A DNA stretch of 24,406 nt from NAK19 sp034434515 (lineage in GTDB: Bacteria > Chloroflexota > Anaerolineae > Anaerolineales > UBA4823), in contig DAOTZA010000003.1 in assembly GCA_034434515.1 (NCBI GenBank), forward strand, positions 1-24,406, in the 5' to 3' direction. Each line of letters begins with the position of its first letter. Within the stretch, counting starts at the first letter, position 1. Shown one piece after another: positions 1-6,881 of this stretch. The translations under genes and the position numbers were made by a program. The notes under the pieces were generated by a model, which was not told where the DNA came from, made no database searches, and saw nothing but the letters and a program-made list of their open reading frames with translations.

Positions 1-158
1 TTCCCCCTATGGCTGGCTGAATTGAAACTGTGCTCATTGCGCTCTCCAAACTTATAAAATCTGTGAAAAGGTAAAGATACCTTTCTTTTAGCTAATGATT
101 ATATCGTAGAACGTAACGGATTGGGGGAGGGGAGAATAAGAAAATAAGAAAAGCACCA
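1..158. other. Left-edge intergenic DNA, no convincing gene
   Basis: No complete gene is visible. Frame 1 on the + strand is open from base 1 to a TAA at 55-57 and could be the last 18 codons of an upstream gene. Equally, on the - strand an ATG at 37-35 preceded by GGAGA could start a gene leaving the window. A 7-bp inverted repeat (67-73 with 78-84, AAAGGTA/TACCTTT, 4-nt loop) followed by CTTTTA could be a weak terminator for the first possibility. A purine-rich stretch (121-150) follows. Neither gene can be supported from so few codons. Confidence 0.4.
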
Positions 159-187
159 TTGACAGATTTTGATGATGCCATTATACT
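159..187 (+). promoter_or_regulatory. Strong sigma-70-type promoter of the left GntR operon
   Basis: A perfect -35 box TTGACA (159-164) and a -10 box TATACT (182-187; 5 of 6 to consensus) are separated by exactly 17 bp. Transcription would begin near 194, about 30 nt before the GntR start codon. The last two bases of the -10 box lie inside the palindromic operator that follows, so a bound repressor would block RNA polymerase directly. Confidence 0.8.
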
Positions 188-217
188 AAAAGTCATCAGA
201 TATCTGATGACTTTTAG
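186..217. promoter_or_regulatory. 32-bp perfect palindrome, probable GntR operator
   Basis: Bases 186-217 form a perfect inverted repeat centred between 201 and 202, with half-site AGTCATCAGA meeting its complement at GATATC. It overlaps the end of the -10 box, the expected transcription start and the leader of the GntR gene starting at 224. GntR-family dimers bind such palindromes and commonly repress their own promoters. The same half-site core recurs upstream of the paralogous GntR gene at the other end of the cluster (24050-24079). It leaves little room for a Shine-Dalgarno sequence, only TAGG at 215-218. Confidence 0.8.
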
Positions 218-223
218 GCGCAT

Positions 224-958
224 ATGAAATCTTTCTTGAATCCCAATGGCAAACCCATCCGTTACTTAATTCGAGATGCTTTGCTGGAGTTCATTCGAGA
301 ACAGAGTTACCAGCCTGGTGATCAACTGCCATCGGAGGAACGCTTACAGGAACTCCTCAATGTCAGTCGGCTTAGTTTGCGTGAAGCCTTGCAATTATTA
401 GAAGAGGAGCGAATCATCGTGACAAAGCATGGCTCCGGTAGGTATATACTATCGCTCCCTTCTAACCTGGACATTGACATCTCTAATTTACAAAGTGTGA
501 CAGAGTTATTATCCAGCTACAACATTAGCACGGAGAATAAACTTCTTAAAGTTGAAAAACATTTTCCTGACTCAGAATTATGCGCTTTACTCCAAATTGA
601 CCCAAATCAAGAAGTAGTTTCTATAGAGCGAATCCGATACGCGGGAAACACCCCGATCATTTACTCGATTGACACAATACCCGTGCGATTTTTACCTGAT
701 CAATGGTGTGAAGAGAATTTCAAGGGTTCGTTATTTGAGTATATTGAAAACTTTCTTGGAAAGCCACTGCGATACTCTCAAGCAACGATACACGCTTGCC
801 GACTGGAAAGGGACGCCTTGCCATTTGAGTCCGAACACTTGACCTGGATTCTGTTGAAACAATTGATTTATGGTGACTTGCCTGAGCCTATGATTTTTTC
901 TAGAGATTATCACCGAGGCGATCGGATACAGTTTCACGTGCGTCGTGTGCGGCGTTGA
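224..958 (+). CDS. GntR-family transcriptional regulator, HutC/UTRA type
   Basis: This 244-residue protein has an N-terminal winged helix-turn-helix (about 12-75), with the GntR hallmarks PGDQLPSEERL and VSRLSLREALQLLEEE, followed by a UTRA effector-binding domain (about 90-240; SIERIRYAGNTPIIYSID and FSRDYHRGDRIQFHVRR). UTRA domains sense small sugars, sugar phosphates or amino-acid-like ligands, usually pathway intermediates. It is the first gene of an operon with an FGGY kinase (26-nt gap) and a DegT aminotransferase and sits behind a palindromic operator, so autoregulated repression is likely. It is clearly paralogous to the regulator at 23269-24048, with near-identical C-terminal motifs (FSRDYHR..., FHV+R.RR). 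The ATG at 224 is the only sensible start. The ligand is unknown. Confidence 0.9.
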   Translation: MKSFLNPNGKPIRYLIRDALLEFIREQSYQPGDQLPSEERLQELLNVSRLSLREALQLLEEERIIVTKHGSGRYILSLPSNLDIDISNLQSVTELLSSYNISTENKLLKVEKHFPDSELCALLQIDPNQEVVSIERIRYAGNTPIIYSIDTIPVRFLPDQWCEENFKGSLFEYIENFLGKPLRYSQATIHACRLERDALPFESEHLTWILLKQLIYGDLPEPMIFSRDYHRGDRIQFHVRRVRR

Positions 959-984
959 AAATATAAATTCCTGAGGAAAAACCA

Positions 985-2517
985 ATGAGTCCATCCAACG
1001 AGGATTTGCTGTTAGGAATCGATATTGGGACACAAGGTGTTAAAGGGGCGATCGTTTCACTCGATGGTAAAGTCGTTGCAGAGGCTTTTTTAGAGCATAG
1101 TTGTCAATATCCACACATTGGATGGGTAGAGCATGACATAGAAAGAAATTGGTGGCAAAATCCCTGTTGGGTTATCCGAAAGATGCTTGGAGAAAATGAA
1201 GTCAATCCAAAGCAGATTAAGGCTGTGTTTCCTAGCGGATTACACCCGAACTTCGGGCCGACAGATGAATATGGAAATCCAATTTATGGGGCAATCTTAT
1301 ATTCAGACAATCGGGCAGTTCGGGAACTGGATGAGATAAATCGGAAATATCACTTAAAACTGACAAGTGAAGAAATGATCCCGAAGCTGGTTTGGTTCAT
1401 CCGCCACGAACCTGAAGCTGCTTCGAGAATGAAAAAATTTTTTGATGCTGCCCAATATTTTGTTTATAAGCTTTGTGGAGCATACGTTACGGATACAATT
1501 TCTGTAGGAGGGTGGGGCGCAATTTACCACAGCCCATCCTGTAGTTGGAAAGAAGATGTGTGTCAGGAACTCGGGATTGATCCATCAATCCTGCCGCAGG
1601 CCGTTGCTCCTTTGACGGTTGTGGGAGAGGTACATCACAAGGCAGCAATGGAGACAGGCTTGGTAAAAGGTACACTGGTTGCAGCCGGCACCAACGATGT
1701 AACTGCTTCGACGATCAGCGGTGGAGCAACCAAAACCAGTGAAGCGATAGCTTATTATGGGACGGCTGGCTTATTGCCTGTGATGAAAGTAGATATGGAT
1801 TTTGCTTTGAGACATCCCTTCCCTCACGAAGAAAAAGGGGAACGGCCTCAAGATGGTTATCTATACGATTACCCTGCCTATTGTTTGACTACGGGGGATA
1901 GTTTGCGTTGGTTTCGTGATGAGTTTGGTTATGAACAACGCCTGATTGAGGCGCAGAGCGGCCTATCGGCTTATGCACAATTTGATCAACTTGCCGAAAG
2001 AGCGCCAGAGACCTGTGATGGCTTAATTTTTATTCCTCACATGTTAGGGCAACGCAGCCCCCAATTCAATCCCTATGCCAGTGGAGCTTTCATTGGATTA
2101 CGGCGGTCCCATACTCGTTCCCACCTGTTTCGATCTTTGTTGGAAGCGTGGGGATACACGATCCGTTATGGGTTAGAGTGTTACTATCCCCAAGGTCACC
2201 CGCTCAAGCGTCTGATTGCTACAGGGGGTGGGGCACGCAGTAAGATATGGCGTCATATTGTGACGGATATTACCGGTATTCCTCAGGAGTATGCACCCAA
2301 TGCAGAAGGATCGATTGCCGATGCCTATCTGGCCGGGATGGCCATCGGCTATTTCGATAATTTTGAGATATTGCTCAAGCAATGGTTATCTGCTGGAGAA
2401 ATCATTTATCCTCGAACGGAAAAAATGGCAATCTACGAGGCAGGTTATCAACAATTTGTTAAAGTTCATCAAATTTTAGAACCCTTATTCAATCCAAATT
2501 CAAAAGCTATATCATGA
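985..2517 (+). CDS. FGGY-family carbohydrate kinase (xylulokinase-like), copy 1
   Basis: A 510-residue ATP-dependent kinase of the ribulokinase/xylulokinase/glycerokinase fold, expected to phosphorylate a sugar or polyol in the cytoplasm. The N-terminal domain opens with the phosphate-binding GIDIGTQGVKG (11-21). The C-terminal domain has the catalytic aspartate in AAGTNDVTAS (D238), a YYGTAG loop and the ATP-binding ATGGGARSKIW. The size is typical of the family. GAGG at 973-976 lies 8 nt before the start. It is a close paralogue of the kinase at 14573-16126 (shared WVEH.....WW, KLCGAYVTDTI, DGYLYDYPAYCL, LLEAWGY.IRYGLE). The catalytic aspartate is retained but its neighbourhood differs (TND here, MPD in copy 2), which may mean different substrates. 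Substrate cannot be assigned; the aminotransferase neighbour suggests an amino-sugar or cyclitol route. Confidence 0.9.
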   Translation: MSPSNEDLLLGIDIGTQGVKGAIVSLDGKVVAEAFLEHSCQYPHIGWVEHDIERNWWQNPCWVIRKMLGENEVNPKQIKAVFPSGLHPNFGPTDEYGNPIYGAILYSDNRAVRELDEINRKYHLKLTSEEMIPKLVWFIRHEPEAASRMKKFFDAAQYFVYKLCGAYVTDTISVGGWGAIYHSPSCSWKEDVCQELGIDPSILPQAVAPLTVVGEVHHKAAMETGLVKGTLVAAGTNDVTASTISGGATKTSEAIAYYGTAGLLPVMKVDMDFALRHPFPHEEKGERPQDGYLYDYPAYCLTTGDSLRWFRDEFGYEQRLIEAQSGLSAYAQFDQLAERAPETCDGLIFIPHMLGQRSPQFNPYASGAFIGLRRSHTRSHLFRSLLEAWGYTIRYGLECYYPQGHPLKRLIATGGGARSKIWRHIVTDITGIPQEYAPNAEGSIADAYLAGMAIGYFDNFEILLKQWLSAGEIIYPRTEKMAIYEAGYQQFVKVHQILEPLFNPNSKAIS

Positions 2518-2529
2518 AAGGAGTAAAAA

Positions 2530-3909
2530 ATGTCGAAGCTTGCATTGTTTGGTGGAGAACCTCTGTTCAAGAATGAGAGGCCGCTAGAAGATCGCTGGCC
2601 AGAAACCTTGCCGGAAGATTTAGAGGCAATTAATCGGGTGATTGAGAGTGGTCAATTTTTAGGTATCAACCATCCTGAAATAGAAGCTGCTGAAAAAGAA
2701 ATTTCTGAATACTTTAATGTCGATTACGTGTTGTTAATGGGAAGTGGTACAGCATCTTTACATGCTGCCGTGGCAGCGGCTGGATGTGTACCCGGGGATG
2801 AAGTCATCGTGCCGGCCCTTACGTTTTTAGCCTCAGCTTCGGCCGTTTTACACCATGTCTGTATTCCTGTATTTGCAGACATTGACCCTGTAACCTATAA
2901 CATCGATCCAAAGTCGGTTGAAGCAAAAATCACCAATCGTACGCGGGCAATTATGGCAGTCGATCTACACGGGTTACCTGCCGATTATGATTCTCTCCGA
3001 AAAATTGCCGACAAATATAACCTTGTATTGATCGAAGATGCAGCTCATGCTATGGGGGCAATTTATAAAGGGAAGAAAGCTGGTGCATTAGGCGATGTTG
3101 CCGGAACAAGTCTAATGCCGGTGAAGCAACTGGCGACTTGCGGTGAAGGAGGGATTTTCTTTACCAATAATGTTGATTTTTATAACCGCGCTAGCATGGT
3201 GCGCTCTTTTGGTGAAGTCATTCAGAAAGATAAGCCGCGAGCTTACAACGCCTTTACTTTGGGATGGAACTATCGGATTAATCCCATTATGGCAGCTTTC
3301 CTTCGTACTCAACTAAAGCGTTTGGACCACTACACAGAATTGTTTGTTTCCAACGGTGCTTACTTGAGTAAAGGGTTATCAGAACTGCCAGGGATTATCC
3401 CCCCTCACATACCCGAGGGCAGCACACATGTCTATCACATGTATCGGATCAAATTCGATCCAAGAGCCGCCGGCTATGAGGTACACCCCGGTCGTTTTGC
3501 CAAAGCCATTGAAGATGCCATGGGAGCGGAAGGATTGCCTTTAAGGCTATACCAGAACGCCCCGATCCCGGGCCAGGCAATGTTTCGCACCAAAGAAGGA
3601 TTTGGGAACGGTGTACCTTGGTCGTTGCCAGGCACCAATCCCATTAAGTACGACTTTGAAGAATACACCAATACTTTAGAAGTGCTGGAGACAACGCGCT
3701 GTATTGGCAAAAACGGAAGCGCCGGACCCTGGTATTTCCGCAACCGTGAGACCATGGATCTTTACCTGAAAGGTTTCCGAAAAGTTTGGGAAAACCTGCA
3801 TGAGATAGTAGATTATGCAGAGAAAATGGAGTATTCTCCTCCCTGGTCAATTCTTGCCCCCTCAACCCGAGGTGTTTGGGTAGAAGTGACTCCAACCAAG
3901 AAAGGCTAA
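2530..3909 (+). CDS. DegT/DnrJ/EryC1 aminotransferase, StsC/NeoB-like subgroup
   Basis: A 459-residue PLP-dependent aminotransferase. Visible are MGSGTASLHAA (PLP phosphate site, about 70-80), EDAAHAMGA (D170, pyridine-nitrogen aspartate) and MPVKQLATCGEGG, where K199 is the predicted Schiff-base lysine. The opening LALFGGEPLF resembles the subgroup that includes scyllo-inosose and 2-deoxy-scyllo-inosose aminotransferases and AHBA synthase (family knowledge), so a cyclic ketone or keto-sugar substrate is plausible. It is longer than most members (about 380-430) because of an extended C-terminal part (about 375-459). GAAAGGAG lies just before the ATG, immediately after the kinase stop, so the two genes are one transcript. 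The exact substrate is an inference. Confidence 0.87.
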   Translation: MSKLALFGGEPLFKNERPLEDRWPETLPEDLEAINRVIESGQFLGINHPEIEAAEKEISEYFNVDYVLLMGSGTASLHAAVAAAGCVPGDEVIVPALTFLASASAVLHHVCIPVFADIDPVTYNIDPKSVEAKITNRTRAIMAVDLHGLPADYDSLRKIADKYNLVLIEDAAHAMGAIYKGKKAGALGDVAGTSLMPVKQLATCGEGGIFFTNNVDFYNRASMVRSFGEVIQKDKPRAYNAFTLGWNYRINPIMAAFLRTQLKRLDHYTELFVSNGAYLSKGLSELPGIIPPHIPEGSTHVYHMYRIKFDPRAAGYEVHPGRFAKAIEDAMGAEGLPLRLYQNAPIPGQAMFRTKEGFGNGVPWSLPGTNPIKYDFEEYTNTLEVLETTRCIGKNGSAGPWYFRNRETMDLYLKGFRKVWENLHEIVDYAEKMEYSPPWSILAPSTRGVWVEVTPTKKG

Positions 3910-3935
3910 TGATCAATCTCCTCTAGACATGGCAG

Positions 3936-3971
3936 GAAGCTCCTGAGCTGAACAGGAGCTTCTTGTTTATT
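3936..3971 (+). terminator. Rho-independent terminator after the left operon
   Basis: A perfect 10-bp stem (GAAGCTCCTG 3936-3945 with CAGGAGCTTC 3953-3962) with a 7-nt loop is followed by TTGTTTATT. It sits between convergent genes ending at 3909 (+) and 3987 (-). The T-rich tail is on the + strand only, so it mainly ends the GntR-kinase-aminotransferase operon; the stem could still pause transcription from the other side. Confidence 0.88.
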
Positions 3972-3986
3972 CCACTTTGGGAGGCT

Positions 3987-5270
3987 CTACAGGGTATCCT
4001 CCTGATGTTGCAGGTAATATTCAATCACTTTACGAACAGCATGCGCAATATCCTCTACATCTTCTTCGGTCAAATTTGGATGCATCCGAATCATAATCAA
4101 ATCGTTTGGAATGGTCTCTGCCACCGGTAAACCCCTGCCATACTGCACTTCGCCTGGATACCAGGGTGAAGTAAAAGGAGCGCTTGTATTACCAAAACCC
4201 CGTTTTTCAACAAAAATGGGTTGTTGATGTAAAGGTGTAGGGTATCTACGGGTAGCTGGAATTCCCTCTGCAGAAATTGCTTTGGCAACCGTTAATGCTG
4301 GAGTCGTGAGTACATTGCGATCCAACTTGAGAATGTATTTGTAATAGACATGCTCAACATGTTCAGGTTCATAAGGCGGAAGAACCCCCACAGTGTCAGA
4401 TAGAAGTTGGGTCAAAAGATGAGCGTTTTTACGCCGTTTCGCAATGTAATGGGGCAATTTTCTCAACTGAACCAGTCCGATTGCTCCTTGAACTTCTGTC
4501 ATTCGAAAGTTATACCCTAACATCGGATGGTGGTACAGGCGTTCACCTCGATAATAATCGCCATCTTCGCGCAATTCACCATGGTGCTGGATCATCCTCG
4601 CCCTTTTGGCAAATTGCTCGTCATTGGTAATGATCATGCCCCCTTCGCCAGCGGTTGAGATAATCTTGTCTTCCCAAAAGCTAAAACATCCTAATTGACC
4701 AAAGGTCCCAACCAGTCTACCTCGATAGCGAGCACCATGAGCTTGCGCAGCATCTTCAACAATATACAGATTATTTTGATTAGCGATTTCAAGCAATCGA
4801 TCCATTTTTGCAGGACAGCCGTTTAGGTGAACTGGAACAATAGCTTTCGTATAGGGGGTAATTTTTTCCCTAACGGATTTCGGATCGATATTGAATGTTT
4901 TCGGGTCAATGTCAGCAAAGACAGGTACGGCACCACAATGAACAACCGGGGTTGCTGTGCCAATAAAACAATGGGCAGTATTGATGACATCATCCCCAGG
5001 GCCAATTCCCAGAGCTGCTAAAGCTACATGAATAGCGGCAGTTCCAGAGCTCACAGCAATAGCATACTTAACTCCAAAATAAGTGGCAAAGGCAGCTTCA
5101 AATTGAGCTACGTAGGAACCGGATTGTCGGGCATGTTTTCCAGAACGAAGCACCTCTATGGCTGCTTCAATTTCTTCATCGTAGGAAGGCCAGGCGGGCA
5201 ATGGTTTTGTGCGCACCGGTTTTCCCCCGTGTATGGCTAATTTTTGATCGATATTTGTGGGGTTTGACAT
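3987..5270 (-). CDS. DegT/DnrJ/EryC1 aminotransferase, second copy
   Basis: A 427-residue PLP aminotransferase with SSGTAAIHVAL (74-84), VEDAAQAHGA (D173) and FSFWEDKIISTAGEGGM, giving K202 as the predicted PLP lysine. The N-terminal LAIHGGKPVR places it with the same keto-cyclitol/keto-sugar aminotransferase subgroup as the gene at 2530-3909, but the two differ considerably and the C-terminus lacks the long extension. An upstream in-frame TTG at 5288 exists, but GGAGG lies between it and the ATG at 5270 at ideal spacing, so the ATG is chosen. It is transcribed alone, divergently from the DeoR operon, from an AT-rich region with operator-like repeats. It probably interconverts a keto and an amino group in the same pathway. 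Confidence 0.87.
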   Translation of the reverse strand: MSNPTNIDQKLAIHGGKPVRTKPLPAWPSYDEEIEAAIEVLRSGKHARQSGSYVAQFEAAFATYFGVKYAIAVSSGTAAIHVALAALGIGPGDDVINTAHCFIGTATPVVHCGAVPVFADIDPKTFNIDPKSVREKITPYTKAIVPVHLNGCPAKMDRLLEIANQNNLYIVEDAAQAHGARYRGRLVGTFGQLGCFSFWEDKIISTAGEGGMIITNDEQFAKRARMIQHHGELREDGDYYRGERLYHHPMLGYNFRMTEVQGAIGLVQLRKLPHYIAKRRKNAHLLTQLLSDTVGVLPPYEPEHVEHVYYKYILKLDRNVLTTPALTVAKAISAEGIPATRRYPTPLHQQPIFVEKRGFGNTSAPFTSPWYPGEVQYGRGLPVAETIPNDLIMIRMHPNLTEEDVEDIAHAVRKVIEYYLQHQEDTL

Positions 5271-5426
5271 GGCAGCCTCCAATAACAAGAAATTTCATTG
5301 GGAATTATAACAAATTTCTTTTTGATGAATATTTTACCGAAAAAATTTTTTGGATTATAATATAATTGTATCTAAAACGAACAAAATAACTTTCATAATC
5401 GAAAGTCAACGGGAGATGGACTTTCT
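5271..5426. promoter_or_regulatory. Divergent promoter region with operator-like repeats
   Basis: This very AT-rich spacer separates the aminotransferase (-) from the DeoR operon (+). On the + strand TTTACC (5333-5338) and TATAAT (5356-5361) are 17 bp apart; a second TATAAT overlaps at 5361-5366. On the - strand an extended -10 (TGT then TATAAT, 5312-5304) serves the aminotransferase. Candidate operators are the inverted repeat ACTTTC-N6-GAAAGT (5389-5406), just upstream of the DeoR ribosome site, and two AAATTTC direct repeats 22 bp apart (5290-5296, 5312-5318) flanking the - strand -10. An A6T6 tract at 5340-5351 should bend the DNA. The DeoR protein is the obvious candidate ligand, by inference. 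Confidence 0.65.
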
Positions 5427-6221
5427 ATGGATAACGGAAAAACAGCTTTTCAAGCTCAGGAACGTCGTTCACGAATTCTGGAAGAGCTAAAGCGCAACAA
5501 TCTTGTCCGAGTTGTTGAGTTGAGCAAACAGTTTGGTGTTTCAACCGTTTCAATCAGACGTGATTTACAGGAACTGGAAGAAATGGGGTTATTAAAACGG
5601 ATAGCAGGAGGAGCGGTCAATATTTTACCCAATAACCTGACCCCGCCTTTAGCGCAACGGATGAATCAGAACAATGAAAAAAAAGAGCGGATTGGTAAGG
5701 CGGCGGCCTCGTTGGTTAAGCCCAATGACCGATTGATTATCGATTCCGGTACAACTACTATACAGGTAGCCAAGAGCGTTGCGAGTCGCATCGATGAACT
5801 CCAGAGCCTGTCTGTCATTACGGGTTTTTTACCCGTCGTTCGGGAATTGGGAAGTTGTAAAGGTGTTCACATGATTTTATTGGGAGGAATTTATCTGGCT
5901 GAATACGATTTAGTTGTTGGGCCACAAACTATTGAACAACTCAGAGGACTTCATGCGGACAAAATGTTCTTGGGTACAGATGGGTTAACCTTTCAGCAAG
6001 GATTGACTACTGCAAACGTATTGGAAGCAGAAGTGGCGCGAGCGATGGTTCGAGCCGCAAGTGAAGTCATCGTGGTAACCGACTCAAGCAAGATTGGGGT
6101 AATTGGATTAGCCACAATCATGCCGGTTGAAATGATGCATGTGTTAATTACGGATATGGATGCTCCGCCCGAATTTGTAGCCTCTTTGCAAGAGCGCGGC
6201 GTAGATGTTATTCTCGTGTAA
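5427..6221 (+). CDS. DeoR-family transcriptional regulator
   Basis: A 264-residue regulator. The N-terminal helix-turn-helix (about 10-65) reads RRSRILEELK, then FGVSTVSIRRDLQELEEMG and RIAGGAV, the classic DeoR signature. The C-terminal sensor domain (about 78-235) has IDSGTTTIQVAK, the sugar-phosphate-binding entry loop, and VTDSSKIGVIG. Such proteins usually repress catabolic operons and are released by a phosphorylated sugar intermediate. GGGAG lies at 5411-5415 before the ATG. It heads the operon with the SIS isomerase and E1/E2 genes; the next gene begins 10 nt after its stop. It probably acts at the divergent promoter region upstream. Confidence 0.92.
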   Translation: MDNGKTAFQAQERRSRILEELKRNNLVRVVELSKQFGVSTVSIRRDLQELEEMGLLKRIAGGAVNILPNNLTPPLAQRMNQNNEKKERIGKAAASLVKPNDRLIIDSGTTTIQVAKSVASRIDELQSLSVITGFLPVVRELGSCKGVHMILLGGIYLAEYDLVVGPQTIEQLRGLHADKMFLGTDGLTFQQGLTTANVLEAEVARAMVRAASEVIVVTDSSKIGVIGLATIMPVEMMHVLITDMDAPPEFVASLQERGVDVILV

Positions 6222-6231
6222 GGGAGCTAAT

Positions 6232-6855
6232 ATGGTGTCGAAGGAAAAGTTAAAAGATGATTTTCATCACAAAGCCATCAAAATCGGAGAAGAGATCTTT
6301 CAACAGAATGTTGAGACCTTGCAAAACCTTTCAAAAAGTCTTGGGCAATCATTTGTTGAAACGGCTAAAAGATTATGTAATTGTCAGGGATTGGTTTGGA
6401 TTACGGCTGTAGGAACATCTGCAGCAGTTGGGATGCGGTTTGCTCATATTCTAACCTGCAGTGGTCAGCGGTCTATGTTTCTCTCCCCTTCTGATGGATT
6501 GCATGGGCATACGAACATTTTCCGCCAGCAAGACCTCTTGATAGCTATCTCAAGGGGTGGAGAAAGTCAAGAGGTAATCCAGATGGTCGAAATTGCCAAC
6601 CATTTGGATACGGATACGCTGGCTTTTGTAAGTAATCCAGACTCTCAAATGGCGAAGATTTGCAAATTGACCTTGCTGATCCCCTGCAAACAGGAATATG
6701 AACTGATGGGAGTTCTGGCAACAACGAGCACGATCGCCTATAGCGCGATCTGTGACGCTCTCTGTGCCATTGTTGCAAGGGAAAAGAAATTTTCGCCGGA
6801 GAATTTTGCCAAAATCCATCCCGGTGGTGCTGTGGGTAAGACCTTGAACCCATAG
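6232..6855 (+). CDS. SIS-domain sugar-phosphate isomerase, KpsF/GutQ-like without CBS domains
   Basis: A 207-residue cytosolic protein made of one SIS (sugar isomerase) domain. Motifs are TAVGTSAAVGMRFAH (58-72), AISRGGESQEV (105-115) in place of the usual SxSGET loop, and a C-terminal IHPGGAVGK (195-203), which matches the HPGG-LGK motif of arabinose-5-phosphate isomerases. The two CBS domains that normally follow in KdsD/KpsF are absent. An in-frame ATG at 6205 would overlap the DeoR gene; AGGGAG at 6221-6226 favours the ATG at 6232. It likely isomerises a phosphorylated ketose/aldose or amino-sugar made by an FGGY kinase. A divergent relative lies at 10328-10939. The substrate is unknown. 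Confidence 0.82.
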   Translation: MVSKEKLKDDFHHKAIKIGEEIFQQNVETLQNLSKSLGQSFVETAKRLCNCQGLVWITAVGTSAAVGMRFAHILTCSGQRSMFLSPSDGLHGHTNIFRQQDLLIAISRGGESQEVIQMVEIANHLDTDTLAFVSNPDSQMAKICKLTLLIPCKQEYELMGVLATTSTIAYSAICDALCAIVAREKKFSPENFAKIHPGGAVGKTLNP

Positions 6856-6881
6856 AAAAATAGTCGATCGAGGTTTAGGAC

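Noticed and set aside
1..37. Start of a - strand gene leaving the left edge (ATG at 37-35 after GGAGA)
   Set aside because: Only 12 codons are visible, with no recognisable family; insufficient to report as a gene.
66..89. Hairpin as a terminator for an upstream gene
   Set aside because: The stem is 7 bp and A/T-rich with only a short T-rich tail, and the upstream gene cannot be confirmed; mentioned only within the left-edge entry.
5271..5288. N-terminal extension of the second DegT aminotransferase from TTG 5288
   Set aside because: The extension consists of the Shine-Dalgarno region itself (GGAGG) and the ATG at 5270 is ideally placed.
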